DNA of 64,000 nucleotides from Thioclava sediminum (lineage in GTDB: Bacteria; Pseudomonadota; Alphaproteobacteria; Rhodobacterales; Rhodobacteraceae), in contig NZ_MPZV01000001.1 in assembly GCF_002020355.1 (NCBI RefSeq), positions 992,001 to 1,056,000 on the forward strand, in the 5' to 3' direction. Position 1 is the stretch's first letter. Each line of letters begins with the position of its first letter. This document shows positions 45,147 through 56,836 of this stretch, in pieces. Position numbers and translations under genes: made by a program. The notes under the pieces were generated by a model that saw nothing but the letters and a program-made list of their open reading frames with translations, ran no database searches and had not been told where the DNA came from.

Positions 45147-45920
45147 TTATTCGACGCTGCGCAGATCATCGAGCTGTACCGAGATGACCTCGCTTGGATA
45201 TTCCGCGGATTTCGGCAGCTCGGCAATCAACGTCGTCGGCCCGCTTCCTGCCTGCGCCACCGCCTGCCCGTCTGGGCCCGCGATGATGGACTTGCCACCG
45301 AAATCGATGTCCCGATCGGGACCGGCGTAATTCGCATAGACCACGACGGCCGCGTTCTCATTCGCGCGCGCCCGCACGAGCAGGTCGGGGACGTGATCGT
45401 AGCCAACCGGGTTCGCCGTCGGCACGAGGATCAACGCGGCCTTCGCTCTCGCCAAGGTACGTGCGTGTTCCGGGAACTCGATGTCGTAGCAGATCAGCAG
45501 GCCGGTCCGGATCCCATTCAGCTCGAAGACGGGCGGCGCCTCCGTCCCGAAGGCGAAGCTCGCCCGCTCCATCTCGCCAAAAAGCTGAATCTTGCGATAG
45601 TGCCCGACCCGCTCGCCGGTCTTGTCGAGCACAGACGCCGCGTTGAACACGTCATCGCCCAGCCGTTCGGCCCAGCCATAACAGATCGCGCAGTCGTATT
45701 TGCGCGCGATATCGCCCATCGTAGCGCACCACTCTCCCCCGAGCGGCTGCGCCTGCGCGCGATGATCCTCGGGCCGGTTGTAGCCGGGCAAGATCAGCTC
45801 GGGCAGCACGACAAAATCGACGCCGAGCCTCGACAGACCGCTCACCCAAGTCTCGATATGCGCAAAAATCTGCGCCGGGTCAGAAGAAAGCGGCAGCGGC
45901 TGGACGAGCGCGATTCTCAT
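45147..45920 (-). CDS. Carbon-nitrogen hydrolase (nitrilase superfamily amidase)
   Basis: 257-aa amidase of the nitrilase superfamily. The triad is the Glu in VVLPELILPGY, the Lys in GHYRKIQLFGE and the Cys in LICYDIEFPE. Length and motifs fit small aliphatic or carbamoyl amidases such as R-stereoselective amidases or N-carbamoylputrescine amidase-like enzymes. ATG 45920 has a GGAG site; a Met at 45941 does not. First gene of the nitrilase-cupin-amine oxidase string, with 124 bp before the cupin gene. Confidence 0.86.
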   Translation of the reverse strand: MRIALVQPLPLSSDPAQIFAHIETWVSGLSRLGVDFVVLPELILPGYNRPEDHRAQAQPLGGEWCATMGDIARKYDCAICYGWAERLGDDVFNAASVLDKTGERVGHYRKIQLFGEMERASFAFGTEAPPVFELNGIRTGLLICYDIEFPEHARTLARAKAALILVPTANPVGYDHVPDLLVRARANENAAVVVYANYAGPDRDIDFGGKSIIAGPDGQAVAQAGSGPTTLIAELPKSAEYPSEVISVQLDDLRSVE

Positions 45921-46065
45921 GTTTGTCTCCATTCTCGACAAACAAGCGTATCGCTTGCGTCGCAGCCCGTCACCCTGAGCAAAGCCGGAAAACTCTGCCT
46001 AGGGGCGATAGACGTCTGGAGAGCGGGTCAGAACGAAAACAGCCCCGACAGCCTGTCCAGTTCAA

Positions 46066-46269
46066 TCAAGACAGGAGTTTCGCCTTGGCCTCCCGCAGGG
46101 CACGCGCCAGTTCGAGATAGCCTGCATTGCCGTTATTGAGATGCATCAGCTCATAGTGGTCTGCCCAGTGGTCGATCCGCGCACGCGGCACCCGGTCCGA
46201 CCACGCACCTCGGCGCACCCGGATGGCCCCGTCTTCCAAGCACTCCACTTCGATACGCGGTTCGATCAT
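46066..46269 (-). CDS. Small conserved-looking hypothetical protein
   Basis: I do not recognise this 67-residue protein (MIEPRIEVECLEDGAIRVRR at the start). It is soluble and ends with a Lys/Leu-rich helix. The start at 46269 has GGAG 6 nt upstream; an in-frame Met four codons earlier (46281) has a poorer site. About 145 bp separate it from the nitrilase gene. Function unknown. Confidence 0.55.
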   Translation of the reverse strand: MIEPRIEVECLEDGAIRVRRGAWSDRVPRARIDHWADHYELMHLNNGNAGYLELARALREAKAKLLS

Positions 46270-46503
46270 AACGATCTCCATCTCTAACTCGTCAAGGGCG
46301 CAAGAGGCTCACGATACAGCCGGGGCCCTCTGGAAAATTACTTTTTGCGAATAGACAATTGCTGCGAATAACCCACTGGTAACAAAGGAATGGGAACCCG
46401 CGCATTGCGGAATTCCTCAGTTTTTTCCGCGGTAACAGTGAATTGACTCACGGCGTGCCGAAATACCCCCTGAGTTGAATGCTCAGCGGGTGGTCCGGCT
46501 GGG

Positions 46504-46758
46504 TCAATTCGGAGTGCCTAGCCTCCGAGCGAGAAACGCCGCAGCAAGATCCGGTGTGGCGATCTGGGGGTAATCCGCCTCGGCAATCGCGACGCCGAAG
46601 CGCTGGTTGAGCGCGATCACGAGGTTCAGGATATCCATCGAGTCGAGCTCGAGATCGTCCTGAAGATGGTCCGATCCCGCGATTTCGGCAGGGTCGAGAT
46701 CGGGGGCGACACGCACAAGCTCCTCGATATAGGCGCTGCGGATTTCGTCTTCGGTCAT
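46504..46758 (-). CDS. Stand-alone acyl carrier protein
   Basis: 84-aa acyl carrier protein. The phosphopantetheine site is S40 in LELDSMDIL and the three-helix pattern is typical (DLELDSMDILNLVIALNQRF). It is acidic. ATG 46758 has GGAGGAG upstream and overlaps the E2 stop by 4 bp, so it is co-translated with a 2-oxoacid dehydrogenase complex. This is not the fatty-acid AcpP locus; no FAS gene is near. It may accept an acyl group produced by the complex or by the acyl-CoA synthetase. Confidence 0.88.
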   Translation of the reverse strand: MTEDEIRSAYIEELVRVAPDLDPAEIAGSDHLQDDLELDSMDILNLVIALNQRFGVAIAEADYPQIATPDLAAAFLARRLGTPN

Positions 46759-47936
46759 AGCTCCTCCGGGGTTTGCAGCTTCGCGTCGATCGCGGTCAGG
46801 AATTTCGAGCCCAGCCGCCCGTCGCTCACGCGGTGATCCGCGGCGAGGGTCAGCGTGACGGCCTGCGCGGCGATCACCTTGCCGTCGCGCACCAGCGGTT
46901 GCGGGCCGGGCGCACCGGCGGTCACGATGGCGACCTGCGGCGGCACGATGATCCCGGCCATCGCCTCGACCCCGCTTTCGCCAAGCGCCGAGAAGGTCAG
47001 CGTCGCCATGCTCATCTCCGAGCTTTTGAGCCGCCCGGCACGGGCGCGCATCGTGAGGTCGCGCATCGCCTCCATCAAATCCTGCAGGCTCTTCTTGTCG
47101 GCATCGAGGATTGCGGGGGCCACGAGCCCGCCGCCTCTGAGCGCGATGGCCAGCCCGAGATGGATCGCCGCGGAGGGCGTAAACCCATCCTCGCCATAAT
47201 GCCCGTTCACCGCCTTTTCCTCGTGTGCCGCCAGCGCCATCGCCTTCATCAAGAGCGCGCCCATCAGGATGCGCTCTTCGGGCGGGCGGTCCGCATTGGC
47301 GGCGCTCAGCCAATCGCTCGCAGCAGTGACGTCGACCGTGTGAGTGACGTAGTAATGCGGGATCTCGCGTTTGGACCGGGCCATCGCGGCGGCGATCGCC
47401 TTGCGCATCTCGGCGAGATAAGCGCCGCGATCTTGCGCCGGGCTCGGTGTCGCGGCGGGTTTCGTCGTCTCGACATCGGCGAGGACGATTGCGCCCCCCG
47501 GCCCGCTCCCGGTGAGGCTCTCCAGCGCGATCCCGAGTTCCGCCGCGCGTGCTTTGGCGGCGGGTGATGCGGCGATGCCTGCTGCTGTGGCGGCAGGCGG
47601 AGCACTTGGCGGCGCCGCTTCCGCAACGGGCGCGACGGGTTCGGTCGCAGTCTTCGGTGCAACTGGCGGCGCTTCCTCCGTGGGTTCCGCCAGCGCCTCC
47701 CCCGGTGCCTGAATAACGGCGAGCGGCGCGCCGACGGGCAAGTCTTGCCCAAGCTCTGCCACCAGCTTCTCGACCACGCCGTCCTCGAAGACCTCGATCT
47801 CGATCGCACCCTTCTGGGTCTCGACCACCGCGACGATATCGCCGTGCTTGACCTTATCGCCGGGCTTCACCAGCCATTCGACCAGCTTGCCCGCCTCCAT
47901 ATCCGCGCCGAGCGAGGGCATCTTGAAAACGGCCAT
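46755..47936 (-). CDS. 2-oxoacid dehydrogenase E2 (dihydrolipoyl acyltransferase)
   Basis: 393-aa E2 core protein. One lipoyl domain (1-78) with K42 in VETQKGAIE, an Ala/Pro linker, a peripheral subunit-binding domain (about 120-155: ASPAAKARAAELG) and the catalytic domain (about 170-393). The active-site motif is DHRVSDG with H368 and D372. Shorter than most E2 proteins. Acyl specificity (acetyl, acetoin, branched) cannot be told. No E3 gene is nearby, so a shared E3 is needed. Four bases separate it from E1. Confidence 0.9.
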   Translation of the reverse strand: MAVFKMPSLGADMEAGKLVEWLVKPGDKVKHGDIVAVVETQKGAIEIEVFEDGVVEKLVAELGQDLPVGAPLAVIQAPGEALAEPTEEAPPVAPKTATEPVAPVAEAAPPSAPPAATAAGIAASPAAKARAAELGIALESLTGSGPGGAIVLADVETTKPAATPSPAQDRGAYLAEMRKAIAAAMARSKREIPHYYVTHTVDVTAASDWLSAANADRPPEERILMGALLMKAMALAAHEEKAVNGHYGEDGFTPSAAIHLGLAIALRGGGLVAPAILDADKKSLQDLMEAMRDLTMRARAGRLKSSEMSMATLTFSALGESGVEAMAGIIVPPQVAIVTAGAPGPQPLVRDGKVIAAQAVTLTLAADHRVSDGRLGSKFLTAIDAKLQTPEEL

Positions 47937-47940
47937 CGCG

Positions 47941-49934
47941 TCACCCTTTCCCGAGCGTCGATTTCACGGCGGCCACGATGGCGGGCACCTGCGGAATGGC
48001 GGCGTCCTCGAGATGTTTGGGATAGGGGATCGGCACCTCGGCCGAGCAAACCCGCCCCACCGGCGCATCGAGATGCCAGAAGGATTTCTCGCCGATCCGG
48101 GCCGCAATCTCGGCCGAGAGCGAACCGGACCGCCAGCCCTCATCCACGATCACCGCACGGCGCGTGCGCGCCAGCGAGGCCATGATCGTCTCGTCATCGA
48201 GCGGCCGCAGGGAGCGCAGGTCGATCACCTCGGCCTCGATCCCCTCGCCTGTCAGCGCTTCGGCCGCCTCCAGCGTCTTCCAGAGCGACCCACCATAGGT
48301 GATGAGGCTGACATCCTTGCCCGCGCGCCGGATCGCGGCTTTGTCGATATCGACCGGCCCCGCATTCACCGCGATCTGCCCGGTCATGTTGTAGAGCATG
48401 ACGTTCTCGAAAATCAGCACCGGATCGGGATCCTCAATCGCGGTCCACAGCATCCCGCGCGCGTCCTCCAACGTGGCGGGCGCGAGAATGCGCAACCCCG
48501 GAATATGCGCGTACCACCCTTCGAGCGAATGGGAATGCTGCGCCGCCAGCTGCTTGCCCGCGCCGGTCGCGAGACGGATCACCACGGGCGCGCCGAACTG
48601 CCCACCCGACATGTGCCGGATCGTGGCGGCGGTGTTCATGATCTGGTCGAGCGCGAGCAGCGAGAAATTCACCGTCATCACCTCGACGATGGGGCGCATC
48701 CCTGCCGCTGCCGCGCCAATTCCGGCCCCGGTGAAGCCGGACTCCGACAGTGGCGTGTCGCGGATGCGATCCTCGCCGAATTCGTCCATCAACCCTTTGG
48801 AGACCGCGTAGCAGCCGCCGTATGCGCCCACATCCTCGCCCATCAGGAAGACCCGCTCGTCGCGGCTCATCGCGTCGCGGATGCCCTGCTTGACCGCCTC
48901 TCGATAGGTCATCTCGACGGTCTCGGCGCTGGGTTCGGGCGGCGCGGGCGGCGCGGGGCGGTCCTCGGCCATGACGTGCCGGGTGAGCGTCTCGAGTGGC
49001 TCCCACTCGCTCGCCTCGGCATAGGCCACGGCGGCTGCGATCTCATCCTCGACGTCCGCCTCGATCTGCGCGACCTCCTCGGGATGCATCAGCCCGCTCT
49101 TGTAGAGCCATGACTGGAACCGCACGATCGGCCCCTTCTCGCGCCACGCGGCCACCTCGTCCTTGTCGCGATAGAGCTGGGCGTCGAACATCGAATGCGC
49201 GCGGAAGCGATAGGTCAGACATTCGAGGAAATAAGGCTTGCCAGTCTCGCGGATCGCGGCGAGCGCGCGGCGGGTGGCCGCCTCGACCGCGACCACATCC
49301 ATCCCGTCCACCTGTTCCGTCACCGTGCCGTAGGCCGCCGCCTTGCGCCGGATGTCGGTCTCGGCCTCGGTCCGCGCCAGGGCCGAGCCCATCGCGTAGC
49401 CGTTATTCTCGCAGACAAACAGCACCGGCAGCGACCAGAGCTGCGCGAGGTTCATCGACTCGTGGAATTCGCCCTCGGCCACGGCGCCTTCGCCGAAGAA
49501 ACAGGCGGTGACATTGGGCGCGCCCATCATCCGGTCGCGCAGCGCGAGCCCCACGGCCAGCGGCAGCCCGCCCCCCACGATCGCGTTGCCGCCGTAGAAA
49601 TTCCGCTCGGCGTCGAAGATATGCATCGAGCCGCCCCGCCCGCCCGAGGCGCCGGTGGCCTTGCCATACATCTCGGCCATCACGCGCTCCATCGGAACGC
49701 CACGCACCAGCGCATGGCCGTGCTCGCGATAGGTGGCCACGACGCGATCCTCGGGGCCAAGCCGCGGGATCACGCCAGAGGCCACCGCCTCCTCACCATC
49801 GTAGAGATGGAGGAAGCCACGGATCTTTTCCTGCGTGTAAAGCTCGGCGCATTTATCCTCGAAATGGCGCACACGGATCATCGCCGTGAGCAATTCGCGG
49901 ATGTGGTCATGGGTCAGATGCGGTTTGTCGGCAG

Positions 49935-49938
<4 letters not shown>
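47941..49938 (-). CDS. Fused 2-oxoacid dehydrogenase E1 alpha-beta subunit (TPP-dependent)
   Basis: 665-aa single-chain E1. The alpha half (about 1-325) has [11 protein letters not shown] and the TPP/Mg site beginning [12 protein letters not shown] and ending in ENN (about 163-195). The beta half (about 340-665) starts [16 protein letters not shown] and contains [12 protein letters not shown] and [15 protein letters not shown]. Alpha-beta fusions are known in acetoin-, branched-chain- and pyruvate-type dehydrogenases. The stop of the upstream ACS gene overlaps its start by 4 bp. Neighbouring acyl-CoA synthetase and ACP make the complex atypical. Confidence 0.9.
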
Positions 49939-51674
<1,736 letters not shown>

Positions 51675-51766
51675 CACGCCTCCTCCCAAGGTGATGCCAG
51701 TCGATGGGCCGCCCCCTGTCACGAACGGCCATGATCTTCCTTAGGCGAAGACAGGAGGCAGTTTCA

Positions 51767-51780
51767 TTGATGTGGCTCAA
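51767..51780. promoter_or_regulatory. FNR-like box upstream of the acyl-CoA synthetase-E1-E2-ACP operon
   Basis: TTGATGTGGCTCAA matches TTGAT-N4-ATCAA at 9 of 10 positions. It lies about 100 bp upstream of the synthetase ATG, in the short gap after the P-type ATPase stop. Confidence 0.55.
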
Positions 51781-51794
51781 CGCGAATGTGGAAA

Positions 51795-54431
51795 TTATCT
51801 GCGGGTTGCGCGCGATACGACCAGATGCCCCAGCAGCGGCGGCAGCAGGCTCATCGCCCCGGCGAGCGTCAGCCCCGCGATACCGGGCGACGGAAGCTGC
51901 AGCACATCCGATAGCCCCGGCAGCCACAACGCCCCGGCGATCAGCACGAGACACAGGACAAGCGCCCCCCAGACATAGGGGTTGCGCGTCACATCGTTGC
52001 GCAGGGCGTGGGTGTCGGCCTCGCGCATGTTGAACACGTTCCACAGCTGGCCCAGCGCCAGCGTGACGAAGGCCACGGTGACGGCGGCGGCGGGCGCAAG
52101 CTGCAAACCATAGAGCGCGCCTCCGAAAGCCAGCATCGTCGCCAGCGTCACGATGACCCCGAGCGCAATGATGCGCCCCCATTCCCTGCGCGCGAGGATC
52201 GGCTCGGTGCGGTCACGGGGCGGACGGCGCATCTCATGACCGTCCCCATGCCCCAAGCCGAGCGCCAGCGCGGGGAAGACATCGGTGACGAGATTGAGAA
52301 ACAGGATCTGCAGCGGCAGGAGCGGTGAAGGAAGCCCCACTCCCACGGCAATCCCGACCACAAGGATCTCCGAGAGATTGCACGACATCAGGTAGACGAT
52401 GAATTTGCGGATATTGCCGAAGATCACCCTGCCCTGGCGCACTGCCTCGACGATGGTCGCGAAATCGTCGTCCTTGAGCACCATATGCGCGGCCTCGCGG
52501 GCGACCTGCGTGCCGCGCTGTCCCATCGCGATGCCGATATCGGCTTTCTTCAGCGCCGGCGCGTCATTCACCCCGTCGCCCGTCATCGCGACAGTCTCGC
52601 CCTCGCGCTGATAGAAGCTGACGAGGTCGAGCTTCGTCGCCGGAGCCACGCGGGCGAAGACGCTGGCTTTGCGCAGGCGGTCGAGCGTTTCCTCCGGGGC
52701 GTTTTCCAGATCGAGCCCCGTGAGGTCTCGCCCCTCGATCGCGACCGCACCGTTTCCGCTGATCCCGGCATCCTTCGCAATGCGCGCGGCGGTCTCGGCA
52801 TGATCGCCCGTCAGCATGATCACCCGGACCCCCGCGCTCTGGCAGGCCGCGATCGCGGGGGGCACGTCCTTGCGCAACGGATCGGCAAGGCAGGCAATCG
52901 CGACAAGCGTCAGCCCCTCATAGGGCGCGTCCTCCGCCCCGTCCGTCCGCTTCATCGCGAGGCCGATCCCACGCAGCCCCTCGCTCGCGGCATCCGCGCT
53001 CCGCGCGATCCAGTCGGCCTTGTCTTCGGCGCTCAGAGGGCGCGCGCCTACCGGTCCCAGAACCTCGGAGCAAGAGGCGATCACCGCCTCGGGCGCGCCC
53101 TTTACCGCATAGAGCGCGCCCCCGTCCGGCAACGCATGGACGGTCGCCATCATCAGGCTGTCGCTCTCGAACGCATGTTGGAGCAGGCGTGGCTCCGCTT
53201 CGTCCTCTGTCACCCCCGCCTGTCGCGCCGCACTCAGCAAAGCCAGTTCGGTCGGATCGCCGATCCGGCCCTCATCGCCATCGCCCAACTCGGCATTGTT
53301 GCACAGCATACCGATCTTCAACGCGGCGCGCAGACGGTCCTCCGCGACACCGGTCTCCGGCCCGTCCAGATCCACACTCCCCCCATCGAGCAAGACCTGC
53401 ACCACGCTCATCCGGTTCTCGGTCAGTGTCCCGGTCTTGTCCGTCAGGATCAGCGTCGTCGCCCCGAGCGTCTCGACCGAGGACAGGCGACTGATCAGGG
53501 CATTGCGCTGCACCATGCGCCACATCCCGCGCGCAAGCGACAAGGTGGCCACGACGGGGATGCCTTCGGGGATCGCGGCCACGGCAAGGGCGACCCCGGT
53601 CTGGATCATACTGGTGAGCGGGTGGCCCTGCGCGAGCCCCGTGACGATGATCGCGACGGCAAGAACGATCGTCAGCCAGACCAGTCGCTGCCCGAGCCGC
53701 GTCAATTGATGTTCGAGCGGTGTGGGTTCCGTGCTGGCCGCCATCGCGAGCTGGCTGATCTTGCCGATCTCGGTCTCCATGCCGGTCCGCACCACCACGC
53801 CGGTTCCGGCCCCCCGCGTGACGGCCGCTCCCTTGAACCCCATATTGGTGCGATCCCCCAGCACGACGTCGGATGGCAGCGGTTTGGTGGTCTTGAGCAC
53901 CGGAAGGGACTCGCCGGTCAGCACGGATTCATCGCAATGAAGCCCCGACGCCTCGACGAGCCGCAAATCGGCGGTCACCACATCGCCCGCTTCGAGCATC
54001 ACGAGATCGCCCGGCACGAGATCGCGGGCATCCACCTCGACCAGCATCCCATCCCGACGGACGCGGGTGCGAACCTCGGCGACGCTGAACAGCGCCTCCA
54101 TCGAGCGGGTGGCGCGCAACTCGGTGAAAAACCCGATCGCGCCGTTCAAGAGCAGCACGACGAGGATCGCCAGCGCCTCGACGATATCGTTAATGACCAG
54201 CGAGAACACCGTTGCCATAACGAGAAGCGCGACGATCACCCCCTGAAACTGATGCAGCAGGATGCGCAATGCGCTTCGGGGTTTGGGACGACGCAGAGCG
54301 TTCGGGCCGTGGCGCGCGAGGCGCGTGGCGGCTTCGTTAGCGCTCAGCCCGTTCGGAAAAGGGACGGACAGACGCGCGATCACCGCCTCGGCGGTTTCGG
54401 CAAAAGCTGGCGCGGCGTCGGTATCCTGCAT
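51795..54431 (-). CDS. P2-type cation-transporting ATPase (Ca2+/SERCA-like)
   Basis: P-type ATPase, 878 aa, with the cation-ATPase N domain at the start. Motifs in order: ESVLTGESLPV (actuator), AIPEGIPVVATLS (helix 4), LTDKTGTLTENRM (phospho-Asp), MLTGDHAETA, TGDGVNDAPALKKADIG, and NLVTDVFPALALG (helix 6). Helix 4 Glu and helix 6 Asn/Asp fit Ca2+-type P2A pumps, though the exact ion is inferred. AAGG lies before ATG 54431; the Met at 54449 has no site. It is divergent from gtsA with a perfect FNR box between them. Confidence 0.9.
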   Translation of the reverse strand: MQDTDAAPAFAETAEAVIARLSVPFPNGLSANEAATRLARHGPNALRRPKPRSALRILLHQFQGVIVALLVMATVFSLVINDIVEALAILVVLLLNGAIGFFTELRATRSMEALFSVAEVRTRVRRDGMLVEVDARDLVPGDLVMLEAGDVVTADLRLVEASGLHCDESVLTGESLPVLKTTKPLPSDVVLGDRTNMGFKGAAVTRGAGTGVVVRTGMETEIGKISQLAMAASTEPTPLEHQLTRLGQRLVWLTIVLAVAIIVTGLAQGHPLTSMIQTGVALAVAAIPEGIPVVATLSLARGMWRMVQRNALISRLSSVETLGATTLILTDKTGTLTENRMSVVQVLLDGGSVDLDGPETGVAEDRLRAALKIGMLCNNAELGDGDEGRIGDPTELALLSAARQAGVTEDEAEPRLLQHAFESDSLMMATVHALPDGGALYAVKGAPEAVIASCSEVLGPVGARPLSAEDKADWIARSADAASEGLRGIGLAMKRTDGAEDAPYEGLTLVAIACLADPLRKDVPPAIAACQSAGVRVIMLTGDHAETAARIAKDAGISGNGAVAIEGRDLTGLDLENAPEETLDRLRKASVFARVAPATKLDLVSFYQREGETVAMTGDGVNDAPALKKADIGIAMGQRGTQVAREAAHMVLKDDDFATIVEAVRQGRVIFGNIRKFIVYLMSCNLSEILVVGIAVGVGLPSPLLPLQILFLNLVTDVFPALALGLGHGDGHEMRRPPRDRTEPILARREWGRIIALGVIVTLATMLAFGGALYGLQLAPAAAVTVAFVTLALGQLWNVFNMREADTHALRNDVTRNPYVWGALVLCLVLIAGALWLPGLSDVLQLPSPGIAGLTLAGAMSLLPPLLGHLVVSRATRR

Positions 54432-54564
54432 CACGAGGCCTTCAGTCATCCCGCGGCGATGGTAAGCCTTTCGGCAGGCAGCGCAATCGCCCGGACTTGG
54501 GTAGGGGTGCCACGGGTCACACTCGCCTCTGCCCCCGTCCGCCTCACCCGTGATTCACAAATCG

Positions 54565-54578
54565 TTGATCGAGATCAA
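54565..54578. promoter_or_regulatory. Perfect FNR/FnrL box between P-type ATPase and gtsA
   Basis: TTGATCGAGATCAA is an exact TTGAT-N4-ATCAA palindrome. Its left edge is 133 bp from the P-type ATPase start and its right edge 87 bp from the gtsA start, so either divergent gene could be the target. Cation P-type ATPases are frequent members of FNR regulons, which favours that side. Confidence 0.75.
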
Positions 54579-54665
54579 TGACGTTCTGCGCCTGTCGTCT
54601 CAGCCTAAATCTCGTGTCGGGCTGCGATCATGGACCGCAAACTCGACCGGGAGGAGGAGGAAAAC

Positions 54666-55925
54666 ATGCACATTTGTAAAGCCATGATGGCGGCCGTGAG
54701 TGTCGCCGGCGCGCTCTCAGCGAGCGCGGCACGGGCGGATGGCACGGTCGAGGTCCTGCACTGGTGGACTTCGGGCGGCGAGGCCAAGGCCGTCGGAGAA
54801 CTGAAGAAAGCCTTCGAGGCCGAGGGCGGCGAATGGATCGACTCGCCGATCGCAGGCGGTGGCGGCGATGCCGCGATGACGGCGCTGCGCGCCCGCGTCG
54901 TGGCCGGCAATCCGCCGACGGCCGTGCAGCTCAAGGGGCCGGGCATTCAGGAATGGGCCGAGCAAGGCGCGCTGAACGACGTCCAATCCGTCGCGGACGA
55001 AGGCAACTGGGATGCGGTCCTGCCGCCGGCGCTGGCCGAGATCATGAAATATCAGGGCAAATACGTCGCCGCGCCAGTCAACATCCACCGCGTCGACTGG
55101 ATGTGGGCCAACCCCGAGGCGCTGAAAAAGGCAGGCGTCGAGGAGATGCCCACGACATGGGACGAGTTCAACGCGGCCGCCGACAAGCTGCAGGCGGCGG
55201 GCATCGTACCGCTCGCCCATGGCGGTCAGCCGTGGCAGGACGCGACACTGTTCGAAGACGTGGTGCTGGGGATCGGCGGCGCCGATTTCTTCCGCAAGGC
55301 GCTGGTGGAGCTCGATCCCGAGGCTTTGACCTCGGACATGATGGTCAAGTCCTTCGACCAACTGCGCAAGCTGCGCGGCTATGTCGATCCGAACTTCTCG
55401 GGGCGCGACTGGAACCTCGCGACCGCGATGGTGATGCGTGGCGAGGCCGGTTTCCAGATCATGGGCGACTGGGCGAAGGGCGAATTCCTTGCCGCCGGCA
55501 AAGTGCCGGAACAGGATTTCCTGTGCTGGCCCACGCCGGGCAAGGGCTTCGTGCTGAATTCGGACAGCTTCACCTTCTTCAAGGTGGAGGGCGAGGACCG
55601 CATCGAAGGCCAGAAAGTGCTCGCACGGTTGATCATGTCGCCCGAGTTCCAGAAGGTGTTCAACCTCGCCAAGGGGTCGATCCCGGCGCGCACGGACGTG
55701 CCGCTCGACGATTTCGACGCCTGTGCCAAGCGCTCGCATGCCGATCTGCTGGCGGCGATCGAGAACGACACGCTGGTGCCTTCGATGGCGCATGAGATGG
55801 CGGTGCCGCGCTCGGTGCGGGGTGAGTTCCTCGATCTCGTGACCGCTTTCTTCAACTCTGACATGAGTTCCGAGGACGCGGTCAAGCAACTTGCGGCCGC
55901 GATCAAGCGCGCGCAGGAAAACTAG
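54666..55925 (+). CDS. gtsA: Glucose/mannose-type ABC transporter substrate-binding protein
   Basis: Periplasmic sugar-binding protein, 419 aa, with a Sec signal ending at SARA-DG (about residue 25). The mature start VEVLHWWTSGGEAKAV and AGGGGDAAMTALRARVVAGN are close to the Pseudomonas GtsA pattern. A run of GGAGGAGGAGG precedes ATG 54666; the Met at 54630 would shift the signal peptide inward. First gene of a four-gene import operon. Confidence 0.92.
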   Translation: MHICKAMMAAVSVAGALSASAARADGTVEVLHWWTSGGEAKAVGELKKAFEAEGGEWIDSPIAGGGGDAAMTALRARVVAGNPPTAVQLKGPGIQEWAEQGALNDVQSVADEGNWDAVLPPALAEIMKYQGKYVAAPVNIHRVDWMWANPEALKKAGVEEMPTTWDEFNAAADKLQAAGIVPLAHGGQPWQDATLFEDVVLGIGGADFFRKALVELDPEALTSDMMVKSFDQLRKLRGYVDPNFSGRDWNLATAMVMRGEAGFQIMGDWAKGEFLAAGKVPEQDFLCWPTPGKGFVLNSDSFTFFKVEGEDRIEGQKVLARLIMSPEFQKVFNLAKGSIPARTDVPLDDFDACAKRSHADLLAAIENDTLVPSMAHEMAVPRSVRGEFLDLVTAFFNSDMSSEDAVKQLAAAIKRAQEN

Positions 55926-55933
55926 GGCCTGCA

Positions 55934-56836
55934 ATGCCCGGAGGCACGGGGCCCATGGCAAGGTTCGGGCGGGCGCTGGAACGGCGCCTGCCCGCGATCG
56001 TGGTCTCGCCGCTTTTCGCGGCGAGCCTGTTCTTCGTTTACGGCTTCATCCTCTGGACGGCCTATATCTCTCTGACCCGGTCGGGAGTGATGCCCAACTA
56101 CGAGTTCGACGGGTTGAGCCAATATGTCCGGCTCTGGGAGACGCCACGCTGGTATGTGGCGATCCGTAACCTCTTCGTCTTCTCGGGCCTGTTCATCTCG
56201 ATCTCGATGGCGATCGGCATCCTTCTGGCGATCCTGCTCGACCAAAAAGTGCGCATCGAGGGGGTGATCCGCACGATCTACCTCTACCCGATGGCGCTGA
56301 GCTTCATCGTCACCGGCACGGTCTGGAAATGGATGCTGAACCCCGGCCTCGGGCTGGAGCGGCTGATGCATCAGGCCGGGTTCGAGAATTTCAGCTTCGA
56401 CTGGCTGGTGAACTCTCATTACGCGATCTACACGGTGGTGATCGCAGCCGTCTGGCAAAGCTCCGGCTACGCGATGGCGCTGTTTCTGGCGGGGCTCCGC
56501 TCGGTCGATGACGAGGTCCTGAAAGCGGCGGCGATCGACGGCGCGGGGCTGTGGCGCACCTATACCGGCATCGTGCTGCCGATGCTGCGGCCGGTGTTCC
56601 TGTCCACCGTCATCATCCTCGCCCATCTCGCGATCAAGAGCTTCGATCTGGTGATCGCGCTGACCGGCGGGGGGCCGGGCTATGCCACCGACATGCCCGC
56701 CACCTTCATGTATTCCTTCGCCTTCCAGCGCAGCGAGCTGGGTGTAGCGGCGGCGAGCGCCACGATGATGCTGATGACGGTCATCGCGATCATCGTGCCC
56801 TATCTCTACTCGGAACTGAGGAAGACAAGCGGATGA
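55934..56836 (+). CDS. gtsB: Sugar ABC transporter permease (GtsB-like)
   Basis: Inner-membrane permease of the MalF type, 300 aa, six helices. The EAA loop reads VLKAAAIDGAGLWRTYTGIVLP near residue 195-215. A second start at 55955 (MARFGRALER) also has a GGAGG site, so the first 7 residues are uncertain. It overlaps gtsC by 4 bp. Confidence 0.9.
   Translation: MPGGTGPMARFGRALERRLPAIVVSPLFAASLFFVYGFILWTAYISLTRSGVMPNYEFDGLSQYVRLWETPRWYVAIRNLFVFSGLFISISMAIGILLAILLDQKVRIEGVIRTIYLYPMALSFIVTGTVWKWMLNPGLGLERLMHQAGFENFSFDWLVNSHYAIYTVVIAAVWQSSGYAMALFLAGLRSVDDEVLKAAAIDGAGLWRTYTGIVLPMLRPVFLSTVIILAHLAIKSFDLVIALTGGGPGYATDMPATFMYSFAFQRSELGVAAASATMMLMTVIAIIVPYLYSELRKTSG

Noticed and set aside
46346-46370. 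Two TGCGAATA repeats in the gap before the ACP gene
   Set aside because: Short, 17 bp apart, AT-rich context; could be chance and no link to a promoter was seen.
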